In this document: positions 45,775-56,340 of the stretch, piece after piece
How the letters are laid out: each line of letters starts with the position of its first letter
Numbering within the stretch: position 1 is the first letter of the stretch
NCBI RefSeq assembly: GCF_902459505.1
Contig: NC_047096.1
Location: forward strand, 806,001 to 870,000
Origin: Geotrypetes seraphini
Lineage: Eukaryota > Chordata > Amphibia > Gymnophiona > Dermophiidae
Length of the DNA stretch: 64,000 nucleotides
Direction: 5' to 3'
Program-made: the position numbers and the translations under genes
Notes under the pieces: model-generated
The model's database searches: none
Told to the model about the DNA's origin: nothing
Seen by the model: the letters and a program-made list of their open reading frames with translations, nothing else

Positions 45775-45835
45775 AGATATTGGGCTTGATGGACCTTTGG
45801 TCTGTCCCAGTATGGCAATTTTTATGCTGGAAAGT
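45775..45835 (+). mobile_element. CR1 3' tail
   Basis: GATATTGGGCTTGATGGACC followed by TTTGGTCTGTCCCAGTATGG is the extreme CR1 3' end. Confidence 0.7.
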
Positions 45836-46075
45836 TATTCTGCAGATAAATATTAGCATCAAAAACATTTCCTGCATAGAAAAACCATTCCAGAATTTGT
45901 GCTTAAATGTGTACAGAACTCCTGCCTCCCATTCTGGCTTCAAAGTGGCAAAGAGAAGCTGGCATTCAATTCTCACAGATCCTATGGCAGTTATCCCTTC
46001 TAAGCCCCATTCAAGTTCTTGCGTTATGTTTGCTTAAAGTCTCCTGTGTAGTTTTGTGTACTTCATTACTATCAT

Positions 46076-46081
46076 TTTAAT
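46076..46081 (-). promoter_or_regulatory. Candidate GPR61 poly(A) signal
   Basis: The minus strand reads ATTAAA about 450 bp past the GPR61 stop, the nearest hexamer of a common type that I found. The flanking 46084-46527 would then be 3' UTR. The evidence is weak. Confidence 0.25.
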
Positions 46082-46527
46082 ATACTTTATGCCAGTGTCT
46101 ACCCAAAGATTTTGTGAAGGGTTAACATCTGCACAAAACCCTTTCCTGCATCATGTGCCTGGAAGTTGTGCACAGATGTCACTGTCTGCATTGGCCCAGA
46201 GTCAGCAGAGACGGGGCAGGCAAAGCATTCTGGGATCTCTGTGACTCCACTTTCTGCTCTGTAAGCCCTCTGTGGACTTACCTCCTGATATCATACACTC
46301 TACTGAATCAAATATAGCCAGAGAGAAACATAATACTTAAATCCTGACCCAGTTCCTGGATCTAGTGAATATTTCATAATTTCACTTTCTAAAGACTCCA
46401 AAACCAAAATAAGAAAGCAATTAAACCAATACAAATAATGAGATCAGTCTAAGCAAATGCTGAAGCTTGAGTGGGATCTGCATTGTTTCACACATAAGTC
46501 TAATGAGATTGTCATGTACAAGGATTA

Positions 46528-47892
46528 CTAGGGCTCATTTTTTGCTAAGTGTATCGTTCTTATGTAATTGTCAGATGCAGTAATGTCGCTCTGTGTATGC
46601 TGGTCCAGGAATTCGGAGGTTTCCTCTGCAATCTGTCCTGGGATCCGAAAGTCAATGGTGGGCTCTTCCAATTTAGGACTGGAGTTGGTGTGAACGTTTC
46701 TTGCCTCAATATTGCATCCAGTACCCTGAAGGAATTGTAAGAAGTTCTCCTCAATGGAACCATCCCGGCTAGGTAAATTCATGTCCTCCTGCAGAGATTG
46801 TTTGAAGAAACAACTGAGGTGTTTGCTAAGCTCTCCTCTGATCTGGCGATTCAGACACCCATAAAAGAAAGGATTGGAAGTAAAACAAAAATACCCGATC
46901 CAGGTCACCACCTTCTCTATCTGACCTCCAGAGAATGACTGGGAACTCAGTGCTGAGTAGAGGTGAAAGGAAAAATATGGCAGCCAACAGAAAATAAACT
47001 GTCCTCCCACAGCTATGAGGATAATAGCAGCTTTTCCACCTCCAAATATTCTCTGTGGGGTGGTTCTTGGTGCTCCAGAGCTGGTGACCATTGTGGACCT
47101 GCTACTGAGAGACTGTGACCTCTGACGTGGTGTATCCATCCATGTTGGTAGTGGCCCATTGTGCATGGCAGCTACCCTGGCAACTTTGAACATGCTGCAG
47201 TACACCACAAATATGATCAAGACAGGCAACAAAAAATAGAAGATTGCAAAAAAGACTATAAATATCTTCCTGTAGGAGGTGCTGCTCCATTGTAGAGAGC
47301 AATGGCGACTACTGTAACCAGAAGAACTGGTGAATTGTTTGGTGCTCCAGCCCAAAACTGGGATGACAGACATGATGATTGCTTTGATCCAAACACCAAC
47401 CAAAACAGATATCACTAAGCCAACAGTCATCTTCACCTCATATCTCATGGGGTGGACTACATAGTAGTATCGTTCTATGTTAATGGCAGAGATCGACAGA
47501 ATGGACATACTTATGAAACAAATGCTGAGGAAGAGATAGACCCGACATATGGCTTCCCCAAAGATAATATCATTGAAAAGGGAAGAACTGGATAACATTG
47601 CTAATGGCATTAACGTCAAAGCTGCAAGGAGGTCCACCAAACAAAGGTGGAAAACAAAGACAAATTTCCTTAGTGTTGGAGTTTTGATGATCACCGTCAT
47701 TACTGCCACATTTCCAGCAATAGCAAGCAGGTCAACCAAGAGCATGAAGAAAAGTCCAACTGACTCTGAGGCCACATCTCTGGTTCCAGATCCCAGACTG
47801 GAGGTTGGATTTATAGAATTCTGAGCTGTCTGATAGAAGCTTTCGGGTCTAGAGGAATTCCATGTCCTTTGAGTGGGAAGTGAAGGCTCCAT
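46528..47892 (-). CDS. GPR61: Orphan G-protein-coupled receptor 61
   Basis: This is a complete 454-codon single-exon gene for GPR61, an orphan class A receptor of the plasma membrane. In mammals it is enriched in brain and known for constitutive Gs signalling. The length matches human (451). Asn12 is a glycosylation site. Helices lie at about 46-69, 78-100, 115-137, 155-178, 209-233, 287-310 and 326-347. Landmarks are Asn61, Asp87, the Cys116-Cys198 pair, ERY at 140-142 in place of DRY, Trp168, Pro223, CWLPY at 302-306 and NPFFY at 340-344. The Ser-rich third loop (RQRSQSLSSRS) and tail motifs GSIEENFLQFLQGTG and DFRIPGQIAEETSEF are GPR61-specific. GPR62 is excluded by length and tail. No frame lesion is visible. 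A possible upstream 3' splice site (TTCTCTCTAG, ending at 47970) hints at a spliced 5' UTR. Confidence 0.97.
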   Translation of the reverse strand: MEPSLPTQRTWNSSRPESFYQTAQNSINPTSSLGSGTRDVASESVGLFFMLLVDLLAIAGNVAVMTVIIKTPTLRKFVFVFHLCLVDLLAALTLMPLAMLSSSSLFNDIIFGEAICRVYLFLSICFISMSILSISAINIERYYYVVHPMRYEVKMTVGLVISVLVGVWIKAIIMSVIPVLGWSTKQFTSSSGYSSRHCSLQWSSTSYRKIFIVFFAIFYFLLPVLIIFVVYCSMFKVARVAAMHNGPLPTWMDTPRQRSQSLSSRSTMVTSSGAPRTTPQRIFGGGKAAIILIAVGGQFIFCWLPYFSFHLYSALSSQSFSGGQIEKVVTWIGYFCFTSNPFFYGCLNRQIRGELSKHLSCFFKQSLQEDMNLPSRDGSIEENFLQFLQGTGCNIEARNVHTNSSPKLEEPTIDFRIPGQIAEETSEFLDQHTQSDITASDNYIRTIHLAKNEP

Positions 47893-48569
47893 GGATACTC
47901 AAAAGAGAACCCCACAATGTGTCTCATCACAGGCCCATGATCCATCCTATTCCAAAGCAAAAACAAGTTCTAGAGAGAATTTTAGATGTAGATGTATCAA
48001 AGGGCAGAAAGATTTAATTTTCTGCTACCTCCTTGGAAAATCATCTGAACCATTTTCTCAGGGCATTTTGCAACCTGTCTTGAGGTTACTCTTCACATTC
48101 TGGCTCTAAAGAGTTTTGTCATTATCCCAATTTCTTTTGTCTCGTGGATTGTGCTTAAAAGTTTATGTCTCTGGGAGCGCAGGAAAGACATCGGGAATGC
48201 ATACATACTTGGCAGTGGCTTAGGACACTTCCTGTGTTGAATAAGTACTTTATTCCCAGATCTCAATTCGTCTTCAGGTAGATTTCGAACCTGAAAATGT
48301 GAAATAGTGCAAAATGAATCTCATCTCCAAACTTACAAGTGAAACACAATTCTACACCTGGGCACATCCACTGAGATGCCCCAAGAATACTTAGTGGAAG
48401 CCTACTCTACAATGGTGCCTGGGCACCCAGCTTCCAGTACAGAATATTAGTGTAGCCTGGTATTGGGGTGCAACAGACCTAGTATAACCGTGGGCACATA
48501 TATGCAGAAGGAAGCATGTATGTCAGAGCCCCTTCTGTGGCCATGTCTATAACCCCTTATATTCATGCC
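47893..48569 (-). other. GPR61 5' flank, probable 5' UTR
   Basis: This unique-looking sequence precedes the GPR61 start. The minus strand has TTCTCTCTAG at 47970-47979, a plausible acceptor, and a possible donor-like ACAGGTTGC near 48070. There is no CpG island, so the promoter is probably farther right. Confidence 0.35.
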
Positions 48570-48885
48570 TATGAGTGATGTAGTAAGGGGAAGGTGGTCC
48601 ACCCTGGATGCTGTCTTGGTGGGGCGCTTGCACCCGTCCTCTCTGTCCCCCCCCTTAACATTCCCGGCGGGAGCAGCAACCTGCTGCTTGCGCCAGCACG
48701 GCTCTTCCTCTGATGTCACATGCTGGACCCAGGCCTAGGAAGTGACATCAGAGGAAGAGCTGACGCTGGGAATGTTAAAGAGGTGCAGAGCAAGGGAAGG
48801 GGCGCATGCACGTGTGGCAGGAGGGGGTGGGGAAAAATTGATGGAGGAGGGGTGCCTCTCACCCTCGTTACACCATTGATGCCTA
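48570..48885. mobile_element. MITE with foldback core
   Basis: It begins GTGATGTAGTAAGGG and ends CCCTCGTTACACCATTGAT, imperfect inverted ends. The core pairs CTCTTCCTCTGATGTCAC with AAGTGACATCAGAGGAAGAG. It is related in core and ends to 22453-22872. Confidence 0.7.
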
Positions 48886-49547
48886 TGCTACTTATGTGCA
48901 CTGTTACAGAATAGCGCTTAGGTGCCTTGCTGACGTTTTTCACAGGTACATAAAAAGAGCAAATAAATATGGCTGCCTTATTTATAGAATTTCCCTTATA
49001 ATTATCATTATGACAGGTCAATTCTCCCAGCTGTCCAGGATAACTCTTATTTAAGGAATCTTCCATTAAAACCATTCATTACACACCCCCACCCACAGTC
49101 TTGCTACTCTTTTGATTCTTCCAGGTATTTATGACTTGGATTGGAAACAGGATACTGGGCTAGACGGATACAAATGCGTCAGGAATCGAGACATAAATCT
49201 GCAAATGCAAGGCAAAGAAAGACCTTAAAAAGAACTGGACGCAAACACACACAGCAAAATCATTTTTAGGTATATTTGTGATGGGGTAGAGTCACTATGA
49301 CCCCAATCACCGCTGAGAAAATGCTACATGGAGAAGTCCTATGTTAAAACCTGATGGGTATAGGCTCTTCCCATCAGGCCAAGCAAAGCAAGCTCATTTG
49401 CATGTTGAGTCAACAGACCTCACCTCGAGAGATCAGCAGCTTGCAGACAAGACCCAGAGCCTAGCAAGACAAGTGAGACAGAGTTCCTGAATGACCCTTG
49501 GAGAGATGCATTCTGGCACCTGCCTAACTCCAAGTAAGCTCAGATCT
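48886..49547. other. No gene recognised
   Basis: Mixed sequence, including a short repeat-like segment from 49260 with CTGATGGGTATAGGCTCTTC. No exon is recognised. Confidence 0.4.
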
Positions 49548-50520
49548 GAAATGACCAGTGACCAGCAGGTCCACAGAGACCAAGGTATTGGGAGACCCAA
49601 GTGACCAGAAGTCACTGGTGGTGACTGGAAGAGACCTGAGTGACTCAAATGCCTGGAAGTAACTAGTGATGACTGGAAAATATCCGAGTGACTGGAAATG
49701 ACCGATGATGACCAGAAGAGTCCCGAGTGGGCAAAGTGATTGGTGTTGACTGGAAGAGACCCGAGTGATCAGGAGAGACTCAAATGACTGGAAGTTACCG
49801 GTGATGACCAAGTTTCAAGTTTCAAGTTTATTATAATATTTGATTAAACGCTTTTCAGATTACAAAGCGTTTTACAAAGGCAATCAAATTCAATTAAAAA
49901 AAAAAAATCACAAATACATTAAAATTAAAAATGACTACTTTAAAAAGTAAAAAACAAACTGGGGTGACATACCACATGAAACGGTAGGAAAGAAGAAAAA
50001 AATACAATTTTAAAATAAAATAACCAAAATAGGGTAGTACATTAGGAAGGTGAGGGGAAAAAATTTAGAACAGAGGAAAAGTCAAAAGGGAAGGGGATGA
50101 GGATCTTAATTTGATGAAGGGTGATGAAAATAGGAATTAACCAGAAAAAAAAAACAACAAAAAAAAAACCTTTTAGTTAAAGGCTTCTTTAAAAAGAAGA
50201 CACTTTAAGCTATTCTTAAAGAGTCCCGCGTGGCTGGAAGTGACTGGTAGTGACCAGAAGAGTCCCGCGTGGCTGGAAGTGACTGGTAGTGACCAGAAGA
50301 GTCCCAAGTGGCCAGAAGTGACCAGAAGAGACCCAAGTGATCAGAAGAGACTCGAATGACTGGAAGTGACCCTAGTGGCTGGAAGTGACCGGTGGTGATT
50401 ACAAGAGTCCCAAGTGAATGGAAGTGACTGGTGATGACCAGAAGAGACCCGAGTGACTGGAAGAGCCCATAAAGAGAGGAAAAGACTAGAGAAGCCTGAG
50501 TGACCAGTCGGCAGTCTCTG
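49548..50520. repeat. 39-bp minisatellite split by an L2 tail
   Basis: Units of the form GGAAGTGACTGGTGATGACC plus AGAAGAGACCCGAGTGACT recur about 14 times at 49548-49810 and 50214-50520. Two adjacent units near 50231-50309 are identical. Frames here are repeat artefacts. Confidence 0.9.
49811..50213 (-). mobile_element. L2-type 3' tail inside minisatellite
   Basis: It starts AAGTTTCAAGTTTCAAGTTT and continues with TTTTCAGATTACAAAGCG, the reversed L2 3' end, then A-rich sequence. It inserted into an existing array. Confidence 0.8.
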
Positions 50521-50574
50521 CCAACAGCAACAAAGTGACTGCTTGACAATATTAAAATCAAGAAGCCAGGAAAA

Positions 50575-50860
50575 GAATCAGTTGGACCACTAGATGGGGG
50601 TAAAAGGGGCTCTCAAGGAAGACAAGGCCATAGTGGAGAGATTAAATGAATTCTTTGCTTCAGTCTTCACTGAGGAACTTTCAAAGAAAGAAAACTGTAA
50701 AACTTGTGGGGATTTTTTTACTGCATTCATTACAGCAGATTTAAAGGGAAACTTTCCATTTAAGAACTGACTGGAGAAGTGTACATGACAGATCTGTGAA
50801 TCTATGCTCACTATTTGCATTGGTCCTTTTCCCTGTATGGGAATTCTTATGTTCTTACTT
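50575..50860 (+). mobile_element. CR1 fragment
   Basis: 50600-50685 encodes ALKEDKAIVERLNEFFASVF, the CR1 region before the reverse transcriptase. It is decayed after that. Confidence 0.75.
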
Positions 50861-51752
50861 TTGGAAAACCCACAGTATACGTGTAAGCATACTCTCTGCC
50901 CTAGGAAGCCCTTCTCTGATACACATATGCAATTTTCCAAATCCCATTTCTGCATGGAAATGCCTTTGAAAATGACCTAACACAGACCCTAGACAGCAGA
51001 GCCAAATCATTCACACCAAGGAAAGGGGTTTTAGATTTAGTTCACATCTTTTTCAGTGGTACCATTCATGGGCCCAGAAAAGTTGAGAACCCAGCTCTTC
51101 CCCATCTCTCTCTATGTCTCCTTCCACCACAGGCACTTGGTTGTAAGAGGCTTGGACAAGCTTAGCATCCCCATCCCTAACTATAACCTTCCCCACTTTT
51201 CACAGCCATCAGCACCAGCAGAGAAACAGGACAGGAGCAAACAGGCACAAGGCTACCGTCCCTATTAGCACCTCTACTGCTCTGCTAGTCCCACTCATTT
51301 AGAAATCAGGGGCAGGATCAGCAGAGCTGCGCAGAGAGACAGTGGCCTTATGCCTGTTTTCTATTTATTGCTGTGGCTGATGGTCCTTGGAAGTAGCCAC
51401 AACTGGAGGGAGGGTGGAACAGAAAATGCAAGGGGAATAAAAGTTGCTGGATGAAAGGGGGAGAGAGACAGAGAGAGGAAATATGCTGGATGTAAAGGGG
51501 AAAAAAGAAGGGAGATGCTGAATGCAAAGGGGGGGAGGGGGAGACACCGGATGGAAGGGGAGAGAGAAAGAGGAGATGCAGGTGGGAGGGAAGGAGAGGG
51601 GATAGAGTTAAAGGCTGAGGAAGGGTCATGGGAAGACATGAAGGAAAGAAATGGAGAGCTGTAGGTAGAGACAGTTAAAAGAGGGACATTGAAGGCAGGA
51701 TAATAAAAATTGATTAAATCTGGATAGACAGGTAGAAGAATAAATGGAAGAG
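50861..51752. other. Gene-free; purine-rich tract at 51400-51690
   Basis: The right part is GA-rich with repeated GGGGAGAGAGA and GATGCTGGATG-like phrases. Minus frames are Ser/Leu/Pro low-complexity. No exon is recognised. Confidence 0.5.
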
Positions 51753-51983
51753 GAGAGTGTGATGCAGTGGTTAGATCAACAGCCTCAGCACTCTAAGGTT
51801 GTGGGTTCAAACCCTGTACTGCTCCCTGTGACCCTGGGCAAGTCACTTAATCCTCCACTGCCTCAGGTACATTAGATAGATTGTGAGCCCACCGGGACAA
51901 TGCTTGAAGTAACGGTAAAAGCTATGTAAACTGCTGAGAACTCTGTAAGATTCATCAATATATCAAATTTGAATAAACAAACA
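51753..51983 (+). mobile_element. MIR-like SINE, copy 2
   Basis: A box TGATGCAGTGG, B box GGGTTCAAACCC and core CCTGTGACCCTGGGCAAGTC are present. It is more decayed than the other two copies. Confidence 0.85.
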
Positions 51984-52074
51984 TAAGAAAGATGAAAGGA
52001 AAAGATCAGTGTTGGAGATGAATGTAGTCGAGGAAAACAGAAGAGAAAAATGACAAATGGGTAGCGAACTATGG

Positions 52075-52200
52075 GCTCCTTTTACAACGCTGTGGTAGAG
52101 ATTCCCGATGCGACAAATGCAATGAAGCCCATTTGGTTCCTATGGGCTCCGTCGCACTTGCCTTGCTGGGACTCACTACCACACTTTTGTATGACAAGAA
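52075..52200. mobile_element. Harbinger-like MITE fragment
   Basis: GGGCTCCTTTTACAACGCTG opens the copy and a mirror-like CACACTTTTGTATGAC closes it. It is related to 57723-57872. Confidence 0.55.
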
Positions 52201-52334
52201 CGTTAGGAGAAGACAGAGAAAAGCAGAAACCAGAGACTGGGACCAATACGATTAGAAAAATTAAATTGCCAGACAACAAAGGTAGAAAAAAAAAATAAAA
52301 AATTTTAGTTTTAGAATATGTTTTGCCCAGTCTC

Positions 52335-52575
52335 CCGCTTCCATCAGTGGCCAATCCAGATAATAAGAATCTGGCAGAATCCCAAAAAGTAGCAAGATTC
52401 CACGCTGCTTAACCTTAGAGATACACAATGACTTTCTCTTGGGCTGTCTTAATAATGGTTTATGCTGTCAACTTTATCTCTAGGAATTTCTCCAAACCTT
52501 CCTCAAACCCAGCTACATTACCTGCTTTTACCACTTGCTCCAACAAAGAGTTCCACAGCTTAACTACGTGGTAGC
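52335..52575 (-). mobile_element. CR1 3' tail
   Basis: CAGTGGCCAATCCAGATAAT through AGTAGCAAGATTCCACGCTG to AGAGTTCCACAGCTTAACTA is a reversed CR1 3' end. It meets the 31-bp minisatellite. Confidence 0.8.
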
Positions 52576-52584
52576 ATGGGATGT

Positions 52585-53150
52585 TGCTGCTCTTTGGGGA
52601 TTCCACATGAAATGTTGCTACTCCTGGGGATTCCGCATGGAATGTTGCTACTCCTTGGGGATTCCACATGGAATGTTGCTACTCTTTGGGGATTCCACAT
52701 GGAATGTTGCTACTCTTTGGGGATTCTGCATGGAATGTTGCTACTCTTTGGGGATTCTGCATGGAATGTTGCTACTCTTTGGGGATTCTGCATGGAATGT
52801 TGCTACTCCTTGGGGATTCCACATGGAATGTTGCTACTCCTTGGGGATTCCACATGGAATGTTGCTACTCCTTGGGGATTCCACATGGAATGTTGCTACT
52901 CCTTGGGGATTCCACATGGAATGTTGCTACTCCTTGGGGATTCCACATGGAATGTTGCTACTCCTGGGGATTCTGCATGGAATGTTGCTACTCCTTGGGG
53001 ATTCCACATGGAATGTTGCTACTCCTTGGGGATTCCACATGGAATGTTGCTATTCCTTGGGGATTCCACATGGAATGTTGCTATTCCTTGGGGATTCCAC
53101 ATGGAATGTTGCTACTCTTTGGGGATTCTGCATGGAATGTTGCTGCTCTT
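52585..53150. repeat. 31-bp minisatellite grown from a CR1 tail
   Basis: About 18 units of GGGGATTCCACATGGAATGT plus TGCTACTCCTT occur. The unit is a local expansion of the CR1 3' UTR phrase CATGGAATATTGCTACTCC, and the last unit runs straight into a sense CR1 tail. All three plus frames stay open for about 200 codons because 31 codons return to phase. None of them is a gene. Confidence 0.95.
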
Positions 53151-53260
53151 TGGGTTTTGGATAGGTACTAGGAAACTGGATTGGCCACCGTGAGAACAGG
53201 CTACTGGGCTTGATGGACCATTGGTCTCAGCCAGTAAGGCTATTCTTATGTTCTTAGTCA
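53151..53260 (+). mobile_element. CR1 3' tail
   Basis: It continues TTTGGGTTTTGGATAGGTAC…GATTGGCCACCGTGAG…TATTCTTATGTTCTTA, the sense CR1 3' end directly after the minisatellite. Confidence 0.9.
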
Positions 53261-53968
53261 ATGGAATTTGTCAGGTTTTGAAATTTGCATATGCTGTCTT
53301 TATATTTCTGCACATCACTCTTTTTCTATAGAATAGCAGACCTAAGTCAAATGGATAAGTGAAGCTGCTAGGTGTCAAATAAATGAATATTCACCAGCAC
53401 TATTTAAATGATACACCATTGAATATTTGAATAAAGTACGTGAGCTTTACTTTATCCTGTCGTAGTAGTAGCTGAGTGTAAAAAAAAACAAAAAAAACGC
53501 TTAGATAACCTTGATAGGCGGTATATAAAATCCTAATTTAAAAAAAAAAAAAAAAACTTGCTGAAAATATGACTCGCTTTGTTCAGTTCTGCAATACAAA
53601 TCATATGATTTGAGACATCAGAATCCTAGAACACATGACAGGGGACATGTGATAAAGGCATTAAAAAGCCCGAGAGTCATTAACGCACAAATTAGCCTTT
53701 TCCAACGTAAGGGAAGCAGCAGAACTAGGGGTCATGATATGAAGATACAGGAGGTGGGCTGAGGAACAACATGGCTGTAGGATGCCTACAGAGGACTCCC
53801 AGGGAAAGTGGTGGAGGCAAAAAGCAGAAGCAGAGTTTAAAAAGTGAACAATAAGCACAAACCTCCCTGAATAGCAAGAGGACAGAAACAAACTACTAGG
53901 ATAACTGCATTGAACAGTGGTTCAACCTAAAACAACAGCAACATGACTATAGTGTGCATCCAACCTGC
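53261..53968. other. No gene recognised
   Basis: Two A-rich tracts (53480, 53540) flank an L2-like phrase TAGGCGGTATATAAAATCC. The rest has no recognisable exon. Confidence 0.45.
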
Positions 53969-54068
53969 ACTAGGGTTACAATATGGCTCCAGAAAAAAGA
54001 GGATGGATTGAGAGATCCGGGTTTTACTTCCACCGATGTCTCAACTGGAGCCATATAGTAACCCTAGT
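53969..54068. mobile_element. GGTTACCATATGG-type MITE
   Basis: ACTAGGGTTACAATATGGCT at the left and CCATATAGTAACCCTAGT at the right are inverted repeats. The arms are partly deleted relative to 62341-62471. Confidence 0.8.
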
Positions 54069-54686
54069 TATAATCCTAAACTGAATGGCTCCAGGAGTAG
54101 GGGCGAAGGGAGAACTTGAACAGAGTAAACCGGATGGCTCTGGGGTGGGAGAGAGGAATCTGCCTAGAATGCTACTTACTGTATAACTCTAAACTCCAAG
54201 TGGGGGGGGGGGGGGGAGAACTTGCAGAAAGCATCAGTTACAATGGTAGAAGGAATGACAATGGAGGGGGGGGGGAATAATTCCCTGGAGCAGCAATGAT
54301 GACCCTAAACTCCTTCATGGCCAAAGTCTCTCTGCTGCCATCTACAGGTTACTATTAACCTCATTCAACGTTAATTCAATAGCAGTCAATCACTCATTTG
54401 GAGACAGAATCTAGACATGTATTAATCAGTTATAATAGCCACAGCCAGCATCTCTCCTCATACTTCTGAGTAGTGGCTGACCTCAGATGAGTTATGCTTA
54501 GATGCAAGCTAGCACCTTCATTTGGCTAAGGAAATGTGCACACACAGAGATGCTCCAGGAATGGGACCCCAATGACCTAATGATTCCTGAGGCCTGTGAC
54601 CTCTCTGAGAAAAATAAACCTCCTGTTTTGGCTTCTTGTTTTAGGAATGTCACTGAACCTATGTTCTTCAATTCACCATCCACCCT
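54069..54686. other. No gene recognised
   Basis: Mixed sequence with G tracts near 54204 and 54267. No exon is recognised. Confidence 0.4.
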
Positions 54687-54932
54687 GAGTGTGTGGCGCA
54701 GTGGTTAAAGCTCCAGCCTCAGCATCCTGGGGTTGTAGGTTCAAACCCACGCTGCTCCTTGTGACCCTGGGCAAGTCACTTAATCCCCCCATTGCCCCAG
54801 GTACATTAGATAGATTGTGAGCCCGCCGGGACAGACAGGGAAAAATGCTCGAGTACCTGAATAAATTCATCTAAACCGTTCTGAGCTCCCTTGGGAGAAC
54901 GGTATAGAAAATGGAATAAATAAATAAATAAT
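54687..54932 (+). mobile_element. MIR-like SINE, copy 3 (best preserved)
   Basis: A box TGGCGCAGTGG, B box AGGTTCAAACCC (54737-54748), core CTTGTGACCCTGGGCAAGTC, 3' GAACGGTATAGAAAATGG and an (AATA)n tail are all intact. It is near-identical to copy 1. Confidence 0.92.
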
Positions 54933-55957
54933 ACTGCTGCGTGCCACAAAGCCTTATTAGCCACAGTGATCCTGCATGCCACAACCAGGCCTCTCTTAAC
55001 TCTACAGTCTATTTTCCTTTTTGAATATTGGCACAAATGGCCTAAAGCAAATACCCAGGTGCAGTTGATTCATAGCATTTTGTCATTTGTGCACACACCT
55101 GTGTGCTATGCCCAAATTCTGTCCGTGCACACACCCACCACAAATTAGGTGCCATTTATGGTGACACATCGTTTCCACTCGCTACTATTCTATACAAGTT
55201 AATTTCTGTGCAGAAGTGGCTACTTCCTTGTGTAAATCACTAGACTACTGACATTTATGAACCTTCCTGCTACCTAAAACAAGAACTGAAATTAGTTGTT
55301 GAGTCTCCAAAGAAACCAGAGAAAGCTCTGGCTAGTACTAGGATTCTCTGAATCTAAAGCATTTTTTCAGCGGCTCACACAGGTAAAGAAGGAATAGGAA
55401 GAGATGGTGTTACAGAAGGCTGCAAGAAGAAGCTAGAGGTGACATCAAATCCACTTATATGGGTGAGAAGAAAGTGGCTGTCCAGGGGGGCCGGAAGAAT
55501 GTGGAGGTATCACAGAATCCAACCACATGGGCCATAAAGTGGTGGAGACGTCAGAGGCGAGAAGTTGGAGGTGACATAGAACCTACTCATGTTGGCTAGA
55601 AGGCAGAGGTGATACTGAACCCAAATGGGCTGAAGCTGGAAGCGGCTTTATTATGGCCCATGTGAGCTAGATGTAGGAGGTAACTGAGAATGAATTCTCC
55701 CTAGCTGTAAAACATGGGATTATTGAGGCTGGTGGGATCAAACTTGGAGGCAGAGAAATGCTAGAGAGAATATGTATGTTTGAGAGTATGAGAAGGAAGG
55801 AGGGAGCCAGGAAGAAGAGAATAAACTTCTTGGGTGGAAAAGAAAATTCCCCTCAATCTTGTACTAATCCACTCCCAGATCAGTGAGTTTGTATGTTGGT
55901 GGCAAGTTCTCTCTCCATCACTAATTCTCAGTGGTCTGAGTTGGGGGTGAAGAAGAG
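54933..55957. other. No gene recognised
   Basis: Unique-looking sequence. From 55400 to 55700 a loose repeat of GGAGGTGACATAGAACC-like phrases suggests a decayed minisatellite. Confidence 0.4.
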
Positions 55958-56182
55958 GAACATAAGAATGGCCGCTGCTGGGTCAGACCAGCAGTCCGCT
56001 CCCGCGGCGGCCCTTAGGTCAAAGATCAGTGCCCTAACTCAGATTAGCCTTACCTGCGTACTTTCTAGTTCAGCAGAAACTTGTCTAACCTAGTCTTGAA
56101 TCCCTGGAGGGCGTTTTCCCCTATAACAGCCTCCGGAAGAGCGTTTCAGTTTTCTACCACTCTCTGGGTGAAGAAGAACTTC

Positions 56183-56340
56183 CATTGCAGGTGATTAATG
56201 CCAGCAGCGTGCTCGATTTCAAAAAGAAATGGGATATGTATGTGGGATCTCTAGCCGGGTGAAGTCTGGGGGTGGGTCATTAGCGTGGGCAGACTTGATG
56301 GGCTACAGCCCTTTTCTGCTGTCATATTCTATGTTTCTAT
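56183..56340 (+). mobile_element. CR1 3' end inserted in antisense CR1
   Basis: GTGCTCGATTTCAAAAAGAA leads to GGGCAGACTTGATGGGCTAC and ATTCTATGTTTCTATG, a complete sense 3' end about 158 bp long. Confidence 0.85.

Noticed and set aside
9528-53150. CRISPR-like arrays
   Set aside because: The repeats are head-to-tail without unique spacers and lie in vertebrate nuclear sequence. They are satellites and minisatellites.
52535-53193. Three overlapping frames of 167-209 codons rich in Cys, Trp and Leu
   Set aside because: They are the three phases of a 31-bp minisatellite. The same 31-residue cycle appears in each.
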